From Pezicula radicicola (lineage: Eukaryota > Ascomycota > Leotiomycetes > Helotiales > Dermateaceae), in the NCBI GenBank assembly GCA_003008705.1, contig PDUO01000019.1, forward strand, positions 740,552 to 804,551: 64,000 nt of DNA, written 5' to 3'. A program made the translations under genes and the position numbers. Under the pieces are notes generated by a model, which saw only the letters and a program-made list of their open reading frames with translations, did not search any database and had not been told where the DNA came from. Shown here piece after piece: positions 11,833-23,170 of this stretch. How positions within the stretch are numbered: position 1 is the stretch's first letter; each line of letters begins with the position of its first letter.

Positions 11833-12985
11833 CTAACACGAAATGCTTAGATGCAGCCGAAGCAGTAATAGTCGATGTAGCACCCCAGTCATCGTCCCAA
11901 TAGTACTGGCAGCGTTTCCAGCAGTACTAGATGCAGACCCAGAACCCGTCACAGCATCAGTAACTCTCGTATCTGGCGAAGCAATAGTAATGCTATGAAT
12001 AACATTTTTCCATGTCCAACTAAAAGAGTCACCACTAATCGGACGTGTAATCACACCCGCGGTATTAAACAAAGTCTCAGTCCCATTCTTCGGCAACAGG
12101 CCCGACGCATAGAAATCCGTGACATTACCAGCGGGTGATGCATATCTGAGCGTGGTACCGCAGTCGAATTCTTCGAGATATGGTGTACTTTCATTCCAGC
12201 CGTAGTTTCGATGGATACTATTATAATAATCGTCTGCACCCAATAGTGAGGGTTTGGTCATTGGGCAGATTTCCCAGATTCTATTTGCTTGTCAGTTCTA
12301 TTGTGAAGTGATGGTTTCAATGGAGTAGGTGTGACTTACGCTGAGAGAATTCCACTTTCGTCACAACATACACATGCTTTTCCGTACGCGACCAGCTCAT
12401 CGTTTGAAGTGAGCTGAGAGAGATTGGTCGAATTATTCGGACACACGTCCATTTGTGCTATCTGTACCGCTTGCGATACTTGTATTTTCCCGATATTGTA
12501 GGAACAACCGCCGGGTGCGTTATCCGGTGAAGGCCAGAAAGGTAAATTTGTATAGTTGGGATTCAGACAATTTGTGAGGAGGTCGTTGACTGTGAGTTAG
12601 TATTCACAACTGAAGACCTAAGAACCAAAGGAGTGCTAGTATCAGCATGGTATGACTGGAGTCTCAATTTGATTAGATACGTTACCTGACTCCAACAACT
12701 GGTAGCTGAGTAATCGATATAATCTATTGATTGGGCACATGCAAATGCATTTACACAATCAAGGCTTTGACCTATATAGCTTTGATTCTCCCAACACGAG
12801 GCATCCACGCCGTGGCAACTCTGGTTGACGCAGTTGGCGAAACTAGAGTCGGCTTCTTTATAACATTCTTGGAAACCTGTGGAGTCGGTACAGCTTCCTG
12901 TGGTAGAGTATCCAACTTCTGTTTCTGAGACAGCTACAGCTCTGCTTAGTGCTAGAGCTAGGATTTGGAGTGATTTGAGGAACAT
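11833..12985 (-). CDS. Secreted cysteine-rich protein, probably GPI-anchored, frame damaged
   Basis: The ATG at 12985 starts a signal peptide (MFLKSLQILALALSRAVAV). A cysteine-rich region follows, with GSCTDSTGFQECYKEAD, NCVNQSCHGVDASCWENQS and later GKACVCCDESG, plus several Asn-X-Ser/Thr sites. The Ser/Thr-rich stalk near the end is typical of fungal surface proteins. Two places do not read cleanly. The first intron's best donor (GTAACG after SCWSQ) is phase 0, while the next exon (VNDLLTNCLNP) needs phase 1. At about 11887-11890, in a GGGG run, a one-base shift would replace the ending HRLLLLRLHLSISC with a hydrophobic GPI-type tail that stops at 11777. So the gene is either decaying or carries sequence errors. 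Function unknown; not obviously an enzyme. Confidence 0.6.
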
Positions 12986-15431
12986 GATTGTTAGAGAATG
13001 GGCCCAAGTGTCTAAGAGGAGTGAGGAGAGACATGAGGATGTACCTCTGTTCCAAACCTGAGAGAGCTCATAGAGTATTTGATTTGATCATTCCGAAGTT
13101 TCTCGAGTTTTCCGAAGGTTTTGACCGCTTATAGCTCCAATGCAGATGGCTTGGTACTTAACCTTGACCGACCGAAACATCATATATGCCCTATTACAAG
13201 GTAAATACTCCGCTGCCCCATCAGACCTGGAAATAGAGAGATCATACGAGAAACTTGGCTCTCTTGGCAGGTTGAAAAGGTTGAAGTAAGGCACCTGCTA
13301 TGTCGCTTATGATACTCGTAGGCTGTCGCTTAATTTTACTGGCTTTTGCTATCATTGTATTCAGATAGTACTGGATGGTAGGACTTCGGATTTTGACATG
13401 CCTCGAAATAAGCGGCCAAGGCGCTTAGTAGAGGAATCAGTTGATGTGAGCGAATCGGTACATTAGATATTGAGAACGGTATGGCGTTTACGAGATGTTT
13501 GGCTCTTCTTCTTCGGCTAGGGTTACTGACCGCTTATAGCTCTTGACTTACCTACTGCAGCTAAAAGCTCATTCTCGTCTACCAAGGTAACTGCCCGAAG
13601 TGTTGTAAACCTATATTGTAAATGGCCCCTTACCCCCTATCTCTACTAGCTAGTTTAAGTAGGGGTTTCTAACTATCAAAGCAGCATCGCTTCTTTATAT
13701 TTATATAGAAAAACTAGACTTTAGAAAGTAGTACAATTTTTCAGATTCTGTTACTTTTTGTATATTCCATTTACATAAAATACCTTTATAAACTATAGAA
13801 GCCTGAATCCTAGTACAAAATAATGAGGATTTTTCTAAAATAAAAAGGGGAGAAGAGAAAACAAAAAGGACCACAAGGAAGTTAGCTCCAAGATAGGGTG
13901 AAATTTACTCTGTATATACAGTTAGTCTAGCTATATAGCCAATAAGCACCATAGACACGACTATATATTGTACACTAATACTCGCCTTTCCAGCCTTTAT
14001 ATGAAAGGCATTAGCCGCTTCCCCGCAGCTTGACGGTCTGGTCTCTGACAGCATCTAGTATATTTGATGCGAGGTTAATAATTTCTCCTCTATGCCTTAG
14101 TTCTTGAGTACTTTGTCTCCACAGAAGCCCCGGTCCCTAGGAAAAGTATTGGATTAGAGGGAAGGATGTTGCTTAGAATAAGGTATTCGATGCTGTTATA
14201 ATTTTGCGGAAGATAGAAAATTAATAGCTAGGGATAGATGTCATCTGGCTGCTTCTAATATTCGAGGAGAAAAATGACTTAGATTTTTTCTATTGATTTC
14301 TTACCTCGTCGGAAACTCTCGACGAAGATCTCTTCGGAGGGCTTGTAGAGAGCACGATTGAATGCTTTGACAGAAGCTGCAAGAATAACAGTCAGGAGGA
14401 ACGACGATCACTCCCGGACGTACTAAAAAGTGTATAAAACAAGACCAAGCACAAAGACAAAAGGATTTAGGTTGGTTGTGAATCTGTAACTCCTGCAGGG
14501 GGAGCTACTTCGCAAGATCTGGGAGCTGACTTTAGCTCAATCCAGGGAGTATAGCCTCCACAATGCTAGCAACAGAGGCACCCTACAGATATGTTCTATT
14601 CTTACCTCGTTCCTAGTTTCCTGGCCCCGTTTCTTTTATTGAAATACACAACTCAGTGATTTCTAGGACTTGCCGGCATTTTGTTTTGGCTGTGCGACAT
14701 GAGGGACAGACCAGATTTTTAGCAGGAGCGATACCAACTGCTTTAGAAATTGTTTTCTTCTGGTCGTCCGACAGTATGTAGCAGCGGTGTTAACAACACT
14801 GATAGTACGTTAAATTTCTATAACGCAGACAATATTCTCTATCTTGAGCAGGCGCTGTATTTGAAAAACTCCGAAGGTCCAAATTCTGCGACCTAGTATA
14901 TCGCTGTTGTTAAGCGAATTAGTAATTACTGTGCTTTAACTATGTTTTTTCTACAAATAATGACAGCCTATCTAGAATACAAGACCGCTTTTCTGTCTTT
15001 CCCAACTAGGAGTGAATGCGATCTCAGAAGCCTACGTAACAGACGGACGACTAAAGCCGGGCCTCTTGAGATAAAATGGCTGTAGCTGCATATTAAGCGA
15101 GCCCATAGTATCAAGAACTTGAGATAAGTAGTAGGCAGTTGTAGTGATTGAGATATTAGGCTCAATATTTTACTAGGGGCAGATACTAAAGTGGGTGCAC
15201 CTACTTTCGTGCAGAAAATAACCAGTACCCTCCGGCTTTAAGGATTAGTTCCTTCCTATCTTTACCCACTTTCTGGAAATCCCCCCAATATCGTGGCTAG
15301 GTAACCATGGAATGTAATAAGTAATATTTTATTCCTCCTAATAAACTTTTTCTTTACAACACTGTTGAACCTTAGCAGCACCATCTATCCCTCTCAATCA
15401 AATCGCGAATCACGTCGTCGTGAACAGAAAC
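12986..15431. other. Long intergenic region, decayed repeats
   Basis: About 2.4 kb with no supportable gene. It contains copy B of a dispersed repeat (14006-14055) and a 16-base word, tgaccgcttatagctc, found at about 13120 and again at about 13526. Stretches at 13600-14000 and 14800-15200 are AT-rich and stop-laden in all frames. Confidence 0.45.
14006..14055 (+). repeat. Dispersed repeat, copy B
   Basis: This segment matches 10906-10951 in the same orientation, about 3.1 kb away, with one short insertion (GGTC) and a few substitutions. The two copies flank the secreted-protein gene. Confidence 0.55.
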
Positions 15432-17513
15432 ATGCCTCTCGACGCCGGGGCCATAGGTAAATTCCAGTTCAAGTCGAGCAAGGTCACCATCTTGCTACTG
15501 ATAACCTCATGTTGCGTTTTTGCTACGGTGCGTGGACATGAAAGTCTCTAAATCGCCTCAATCAATTCAAGTAACTAATGAACAGAGCTTTTTATTAGAC
15601 CCAAGGATATGATTCTGCCCTCATGTACACCGAGTCCGATCTCCCTTATCACCAATGAAGATAACTAATTTGATCAACTCAGGAACGGTATCAATATCTT
15701 GCCATCGTACCAGCAAACGCTTAATTTAACAACGACGACCTATTCGCTCAACACGGCAGCCAGCTTTATTGGTTGGGGAATTGCTTCAATGCTTATGGGC
15801 CCAGTGGTCGAACGAATCGGACGAAAGTCGGGCATCGTACTTTCGGTGATTCTCAAGCTATCAGGCATATTATTCATGACTGCGGCACAGAATGTCGCTA
15901 TGTTTGTTATTGGACGCATTCTCTTGGGAACGGGGACAGGCACTGCGGCCATTGCTTCATCTTCGTAAGCACTTCTTATAATTTGAGCATTGCGGTACAA
16001 CTTTTTTCTACTGAATAACATCTCTAATGATTGGAATGCGGGTAGGTGGCTGGCTGAGACGCTGCCAAGTGAAATGAGAGGTATAGGTTTAAGCATCACT
16101 TACTCGGTGTACTATGTCGGTGAGTGTTTCCCTCCAGAAAACTATCTTTTCTTCTATGTCCTCTATCTAAACAACACAATTCTCTAGGTTCTCTTCTCTG
16201 CGCTGGTGTGACATACGGCACTGCGTTTATGCCAGGGTCGTGGTCATGGCGTCTACCTTGCCTTTTACAAAGTATCTTCAGCATATGCTGTGCATTTGTG
16301 TTGCTCTTCGTACCAGAATCGCCACGCTGGCTGGTATATCAAGACCGAGTGGACGAGGCGTTGACTGTCATAGCATCGACCCATGCCGATGGTGACCGGA
16401 CAAACCCGGTTGTACAGCAGCTGCATAAGGAAATCACTGACACCCTGACATGGGAGCGTTCCCAAGGTAGGAAGTTGACATACCAGGAGATGTTCAAGAC
16501 CCCAAACTCTCGTAGGAGGCTCGGGCTCTGTCTTTCGGTGGCTGTGATTGCTATGATGAGTGGTAAGGAGATCCAATTTCCAGCCCACCCATCTGTGAAC
16601 CTAACGCGAGCAGGTAACAATATAATTACGTACTACTTGGGCGATATGTTAGAGGGAGCGGGCATCACTAGTGAAAATACGAAGCTCCAGATTGTGAGTT
16701 GTAATTCATTTCGATGCCATGTAGCCTCCTTATTAATACATGGCTTAGAATATAATTCTCAGCGCATTCTGCCTAGTCTGTGCTATGGTTGGAACTTTTT
16801 CCATGGACCGCGTGGGGCGGAAGAGCATGTGTCTAGGTGCATGCGTGTCCATGACTATCATGCTTTTCCTTGTCGGTGTGCTGACCAAGGGTGAGTTTTT
16901 TCGCTAACTGCTTTCTACCTTACACACTGCGAATGATAACACTCTCCCTTTTCTGCAGTCTTCGGTAGCGGCGGCAACAACTCTGGTGTGTATGGAACGG
17001 TAGCTGCCATTTTTCTCTTCCAAGGCAGCTACAGCGTGGGAATCACACCCATCACAACGCTTTACTCAGCTGAAATCCTCAACTACTCTATCCGTAGTAA
17101 CGGTATGGCCGCCTGGAGTATGACGGTTACTGCAGGAGGGTAAGTCTATGCAGTCTCTTTATTGTATTGACTTGAACCAATCTCCAAGACGGTGCTCTCT
17201 TTCAACACTTGCTCTCGCTCATTTTCTCCTGTCTTCTATCTAGCTAACAGAATCCATCAGTTTGTTTTGTACTTTCGTCTTCCCATTCGCACTAAAAGCT
17301 ATCTCCTGGAAGCTTTACATGATCAACGGAGCCTGGGATATGCTCCAATGTATTTACGTAGCCTTCTGCTGGATCGAGACAAAAGGCTTGACGCTCGAGG
17401 AAATCGATGGTAAACTGGATGGAGTCAAGAAGCACAGTAACGTGCTTGATTTAGAGGATTTGAAGAAGGACATTGTTGTAGAAGGTTTAGAGATTGATAG
17501 TAACTCAAAATAA
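15432..17513 (+). CDS. MFS sugar transporter
   Basis: A plasma-membrane sugar porter (Pfam Sugar_tr). Translation starts at the ATG at 15432 (MPLDAGAIGK); eight short introns are needed. Read through them, the family marks appear in order: GYDSALMNGINILPSYQQ at helix 1, the loop-2/3 motif VVERIGRKSG, WLAETLPSEMRG after helix 4, FVPESPRWLV (PESPR motif), NNIITYYLGDML (helix 7), VGTFSMDRVGRKS (second GRK motif), and WIETKGLTLEEID at the end. These are the diagnostic signatures of hexose/disaccharide transporters. The acceptor for the helix-8 exon is ggcttag at about 16748; an alternative nearby CAG would shift the frame. No regulator or enzyme lies next to it, so the sugar is unknown. Confidence 0.88.
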
Positions 17514-19898
17514 GGAACCAGGAGTGCGTACTAAAATATAGTAAGGGGATGACTATTGTGGCTAAGACTAGCAAAGCTTAGCAGAGTCATAGATGCCTAC
17601 TTATATATTATATAAATATGTGTACATATTGACCTCTAATAGAACAATGGCAAAGATGCATTATTCGAAACGAGCTTTTGCTTCATAGGTTAAGTTAGGA
17701 AGTTACTATTTATACAGACTTTTAAAAAGAAATCTACAGTATCTTCTAACCCTCTCAGTAGTCCAAAAACAAACTAGACTAGGGATAGAACCTGTAACAG
17801 GTTCTAAGCTCCTAAATACCTTATAATAAGCACAGTGTTTACATAGATTTGTTTTAGAAATAAAAAGGCAACAGTAATCAATTTCTGCACCAAGTTGAAG
17901 ACACTAGCACATGTCATTTACTGCTTCCAGACAACTTCGCTATCCCAAGTCCTTGGAAATACCATGGACTCGCACCAGAAATCTTCCCCATGCACTCTGT
18001 CTAAAGTTTGATCTTGTAACTAGCCTAGATGTTGAAACCAAAGCTCTCTAAGACATTAGACGGACGCAAATCAAACAAAACAACAGAATGACAACAACCC
18101 CTGTGATAGCAACTATTTTGTGCATCTGCCGAAAAGAAAATCGAATTTAATGTTCCCCAAAGTTCAAGCCTGCCTTTCTTTAATGTACAGCACATAGTTC
18201 AAAAGGTTTTAAAATAATGGTTATCACTTGGGTGCGCGACTAACTATGCAATGGGGCTGAGGGGGTGAAAAGGCCGGTTATTGTAGTTGTACGGGTGTTC
18301 ATTCTTTATAGGAATCAAGAAAATCAAAATCTTAATAAAATTTACCTTAGGTTAAAAAGATCTAGGAATGAGTAGCATCATTTCTGAATTCTAGGCTAGC
18401 TATGTAATATATTGAATAGGCATGATAATGGGCAGCAACATGTGGGCAATAGTGGTGGATTCTGTGTTTCTGTTCCCATATATTCATTGAATTCAACATA
18501 ATATAGTGTAGGTCACGCAGTAGTTTGCAATGGTTCACAGGTTTGTGCATTAGTTAGCAATTGAATAATAAGAACTGTCTGGATAAGACCTACCTTGGTT
18601 TAAAAAAGCCTGAGAATTAGTAGGATTATTTTTAGTGCAAGACCAACTACATAAAATGTACTACAGATTAAGTGAAGTAGTTATTTATAGTAATTTATAC
18701 AGTTACACATTAGTAATAGCAATTAAGATAAGAATCTATACCTAGCATTAATTTTAATTACTAGACTAACTAGATAAAGGTTTGATAGTATAATTGTTTA
18801 TAGTATTATTAGAGCTATACATAAATTACATCAGTCAAAGGAAGTAGAACTCTTTAGCTAGAATCTACCTTACAGTATTTTAATAGGCCTAGGAATAGAT
18901 GGTAGGTATAATATATCCCAAGCAATAATCTAAATCCTTTCCTTACTTTCCCCCCTTATATTTCCATCCCATCCCCTACCACAGCCGACAACACACTAAT
19001 ACTTAACAACCTACAACAAACCTCGCCAAAATCATTCTATTCGCAACAAGATCCTCAACCTCCTCCTACTTGTGCCCCGTTGTTTTTCATGCCTCCTGTA
19101 ACCTTCCTCACTAGCAAGAATTTGTGGTTTCCCTGGTTCTCTGCAGGGCTGATGTTACTGTTACTATAGCCAAGTGCTTTTTTCTGCTCCAAAGACAAAT
19201 CCCATCCAGATTCAGCAATTGGTTTTCTAATCTTTACTTCAGTACTCCGAAATTTACTGTAGCAGGCAGTTGTTACTTTCGCACCTGTTTTAGATTTTAT
19301 GGCTGGACCTGCAAAGTAGCTAGAAAGGTAACAAAGATAGATATGTGCAAGGCAACAGCTGGCGCAAGTCTACGCTCTACACTAGTTGAGTTTAGATGGC
19401 ATTTCATTGCCGCTAGGCAATATTTTATATTGACACGTTCTGCGACTACTGGGAATCATATATGGTAGAAATTAAAGGCTCTGGCCATTGTACAGAATTC
19501 ATTGTATCGACAACCGCTTTGAGTGTATTAAGAGATCTTGCAGGTTAGTAGTTGGTACACAGTATAGCGTGCAATAAAGAATAGTTATATTGTCATTTCC
19601 ATGTATAGATTAGATTTCCAATGTCAATCATTGAAGCTAGGATCAGTGACGGTGAAGCAAGCATGACATAAAAACATCGAAGATTGACTCAAAAGTTCAC
19701 TTTCAGAGCAGAACGGAATATTGGTGTCAGTCATAATTCATAACGTCGTTAACGGCTCTATATAACAGCCAAACAACACTTTTAAAAAAGATCTCTACCT
19801 CCCTCCCAACCAGAAAACCTATCGACAAAATTAAGCAAAGTAGAAAATCATTAATCATACCAAGAAAATTCGTCACCACGCTCCTAACTCCACATCAA
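17514..19898. other. Long AT-rich intergenic region
   Basis: About 2.4 kb without a credible gene. It includes diverged repeated blocks at 18340-18930 (listed separately). A 114-codon frame at 19124-19468 lacks an ATG start and shows no family resemblance. Confidence 0.45.
18340..18930 (+). repeat. Degenerate tandem repeat, unit about 130 bp
   Basis: Similar blocks start near 18340 (taccttaggttaaaaaga), 18592 (taccttggtttaaaaaag), about 18735 (weaker) and about 18868 (taccttacagtattttaa). Each is followed by text like ctaggaat-gtag and ctagctaact. Spacings are about 250 (two units), 140 and 135. The copies are strongly diverged, so this is a tentative call. Confidence 0.35.
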
Positions 19899-21280
19899 TC
19901 AAGCCTGAATAGAAGACAAGAACTCCAGATCCAATTCAAAATTCGGATCATAAGAACCCATGAGCTGCGTCATAGGTGGGTGGTCGAAATCGAGGATTTT
20001 GCTGTTGCTGAAATAAGGTGGTTGCATCTGCATCGGTGGGTAATCGGGTGGGGAATAGGCGCTGTGTGTTCTGCTTGAGCAGGCTGTATTACCGTCTGAT
20101 TCTTCTTGATCATTGATCACTTCAGCGCCATGATTGACACACTGATCTGTACTCACGGACTCAGTCTAGGACGAACATAGTTCTATACAAAAGTTTAGGA
20201 TGTATAAGGAGGGGGAGAGCTTGCCGAGTGGATCTACTGAAGTTGATGAGGAGTATAATGCCTCATGGGATGTGCGTTCTTCGAAAGCACCTTGAGACCG
20301 AGCATTCATCCGAGTTACTTGCGTATCGGGTGCTGTGGAAATGAATCAATCTAGGATCAAATAGTCCTATAAAGAGAGGAGCAGGGAGAAGAGGTAGTAC
20401 TTGCCGAGCGAGTACGGTGCTTGGGGATATGGAAATGATTGATGCATGTTGTACTTTCGCATCATGCTGGAGCCTCCGCTATGATTACCGGTATAGTGAG
20501 TAGAGTGCCGTTGTCGTTTGTGGGGGTGGGCAGATGAAAAATGAGTCGCATCTTGAGACAAGGGACGTTTGTCTACCGCCTTAGTTTCGATTATGGGAGA
20601 GAAGCCATTGGATATTGGTGTAAGCTGCGGTGTGAAAGTTCGTTTTCGCTGGGGTGCTGAGCAATGATCGCAACATCGCGAAGTTTTGGGTGGGGAGGAT
20701 GGAATGTTTGTATCCAAGGTGGGTGGTGCATTGGATGCAGTGTTTTTCGTACTAGGCCTGACGTGACTCTGTCTCTGGTTGATGGAATGCTGTTGTGGGC
20801 GTACTTCCAATATGTTGTTGAGTTCTGAATTAACATCGATTCCTAATTACTCGTTAGTCCTGTGCAATTGTGGTCTGATATCTGCGGCAGGTGGTTGTAT
20901 ACCCTTCTCTAGTAATATCCTCTCCAACAACGAGTTCTTGTATCGCAGAAGCAGACACTCATCCTTAGCACTGGTATGAGCCGCTTGGGAGGCTTGCAAC
21001 TTGATCTTCTGCTCTTGTACCGTCTTTTCCAATTCGGTAATATGTTCGCTGCGGCGTTCTCGGAAAGCTGCTTGGGCATCACGGTTGCGTTGTTTCCGCT
21101 GTTCGAGGGTTGCGTAGATCTGTTGTTGCTTCAATTAGCCATTATCGAAGATTGCTAGACAAGTGGACTTACAAGTTTGCGCCCTCCTTTGGATTTCTTT
21201 GCGGGTCTATCGATATCTCCAGCTGACCCCCTCAATTGCGCCGCCTCTTCTGCGCCTTCGTGCATATTCTGCGATCCCAT
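19899..21280 (-). CDS. bZIP transcription factor
   Basis: A nuclear AP-1-like basic leucine zipper factor. Exon 1 (from ATG 21280) encodes MGSQNMHEG and the linker AKKSKGGRKL. The basic region EQRKQRNRDAQAAFRERRSEH follows, then a zipper with spaced Leu and the fungal-specific block DECLLLRYKNSLLERILLEKG. The intron at 20843-20902 (donor GTATAC, branch CTAAC, acceptor TTAG) removes an in-frame TAA and restores GIDVNSELNNILEV. The middle is Gln/Ser/Pro-rich; the C-terminus ends YDPNFELDLEFLSSIQA, a tail conserved in this family. The intron after SYLG-like text (PYSLG) uses a GC donor (GCAAGT). The last intron is best read as GTAGAT...CTAG, phase 0. Target genes are unknown. Confidence 0.82.
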
Positions 21281-21884
21281 TCTTCGGACTTTCCTCCTGT
21301 TTCACTGATTCCCCCGCTACCGATGACTTGGTGTCGGATCAATTGTGATGCGTCAGATCTGGAGAAGGATAAGAGGATGGCTATCGATGGATTTAAATCA
21401 AGAATTGTTTCGCAGAATCAAAAAATAAAGAAAAATTGTGGGATCGTAGAAGATGGGGTTTCCGGTTTCCGCCACCGTTATCTCTAGTCGGTGGTGAGGT
21501 TGGTCTTCAAAATGTTACGTACAAGATTCTCCAGCGGTGACACAAGAGTCTTTATGTAAGCCGCGGCGGCACCTCTGAGCTTCTCGGTTATGACCCCTAA
21601 CCCCTTTTCAATGACAACGAGGTAGGCTAGCCGAGGTCGACATGAGCGCTTTCCGTTCCGTCTTTGGGTTGAGTTGTTGCTGCTTTGAGCTTAGTCGGGA
21701 AGCATGCGAGGGTCAAATAGATTATCCTTCTAAATTTCCTATCAGTATAGAAAAGAATCTCTATCATAGTCCTGTCTCTGCTTGACAACACTTAGTAGTA
21801 GTACATGTTGCGGGAAGGTACTACCCTCTCCCTCTGAAAAATAGTAATGTATGGATCTTCCGCTACACAGATGAGAGTACACCT
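21281..21884. other. Intergenic, nothing recognised
   Basis: About 600 bases between the bZIP start and the ABC remnant; presumably the bZIP promoter. No gene or repeat seen. Confidence 0.4.
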
Positions 21885-23170
21885 CTAAACACGCCTACTC
21901 CTCCACTTCCTGATATAAATCAAGTAAGTAGCACAAAACACCATAACATAATTAAACAAGATAAAAGCAATGAATATCCCAACATTCCTCCCTTTGTTAC
22001 TATTCTTAAACCCATACTGTTGAATCTATCAATCACAAGTATTAGCAAGCAATCTAAGACTTAAATATAGATCACAATTCATATAAGGACAATACAGACA
22101 CTCCGGACTAGTAGAATTAGGATCCAAAAGATAACCAGTCGAAGTCGAAGAATTAAGGAACCCATAACTATATTCCTCACAATTACTTGTTGGACCATTC
22201 GGAAGTAAGAAACTGGTCGTCTCAGTAGAAGCACAGTTGATATCAAGACCAGACACAGCATTAGCAGCCATACCCTCCACATAGTAGTAGAGCAGAGAAA
22301 CATTGTAGAACCAACGCCAGCCTTTTGGTGTCAATGGTGGCGGTGACAATGGACCATTAAAAGTATTGACCATAAGCCATACGAAACCAGTCGCGATATG
22401 AGATGCACCGACATTCAGGAAGATGGCAGCGATGAGTTGCGAGAGGCTAGTGGCGAAAAGTGAGTAGAGATCGTACATTGCAAATGAATAACCTGCTCGA
22501 CTTGATTCATAAAAGAATCCAGCCATGAAATACCACAGGATCCAGTATATGAGCCCACCCATTAGCGTATATGGTAACTCAACAAGGATAGCGCTTAAAA
22601 CAAAGACTGGCCAGCTGTATAGTCGGTTGTCTTGTTCGCGGGAGAGGAACTGGCTTCGTAGAATGATGAAGCGTGGTTCGATTGATAAACTGAGGACTGG
22701 TCCTGTAATAACGCTGACGAATATGGAAAACATCCGATTTCGAGAATCTATAAGACTGTTTGAAAGTTGGAGGAAGGTTAGCCCATTCATAATTGCCATC
22801 CAGATGTTGAGTTGGATTTTGGTGAGTACGTAGGTTGGTTCTCGCCAGTAGTTGAGGAATGCACGTTGAGTCGTCGTTTTAATCTGCTTAGTGATGCTGG
22901 CTGCAAATGCATTGGTGTTCTTGTCTTCGTCTTTAATTGCTTCATGTGCATTCGATGTGTCTAAATTCACAGCTTGAGAAAGTTCACTGTGTTCGGGCGC
23001 ATCATCCCAGATCTATTCGCAATGCTTAGTTAAGAAGATTTGTCAGGCATGATTACGAACATACCTTTGGCCAACCAATCTCTTGACGAATTGATTGTGA
23101 AAGAAAATACTCTGCAGGATTCATATCCGGAGGACATTGACTGGTGAACCCGGCGAAGTAACCAAGTAGT
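21885..23170 (-). pseudogene. PDR-type ABC transporter, 3' fragment only
   Basis: The 3' third of a pleiotropic drug resistance (ABCG) transporter. Homology begins abruptly at about 23170 with LLGYFAGFTSQCPPDMNPAEYF, the end of a nucleotide-binding domain. After a short intron (donor GTATGT, acceptor GAATAG) it continues IWDDAPEHSELSQAV and the second membrane domain (RAFLNYWREPTYVLTK, IEPRFIILRSQFLSREQ, WPVFVLSAILVELPY). The extracellular loop is Cys-rich (CEEYSYGF, CLYCPYMNC). The final exon ends FATYLIYIRKW-like text (CATYLIYIRKWRSRRV) at 21885. The Walker A and B motifs, the ABC signature and the first membrane domain are absent. Upstream, on the same strand and in another frame, lies the 5' part of a regulator gene. 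This cannot be a functional pump. Confidence 0.8.

Noticed and set aside
16740..16770. Frameshift in the sugar transporter before helix 8
   Set aside because: Using the acceptor ggcttag instead of the later CAG keeps the frame and gives the expected VGTFSMDRVGRK motif.
19124..19468. Forward 114-codon frame in the AT-rich spacer
   Set aside because: It has no ATG at its start, an odd Cys/Phe/Arg-rich composition, and lies within diverged repeat-like DNA.
20830..20850. Premature TAA in the bZIP gene
   Set aside because: An intron (donor GTATAC, branch CTAAC, acceptor TTAG at 20843-20902) removes it and restores the conserved LLEKGIDV sequence.
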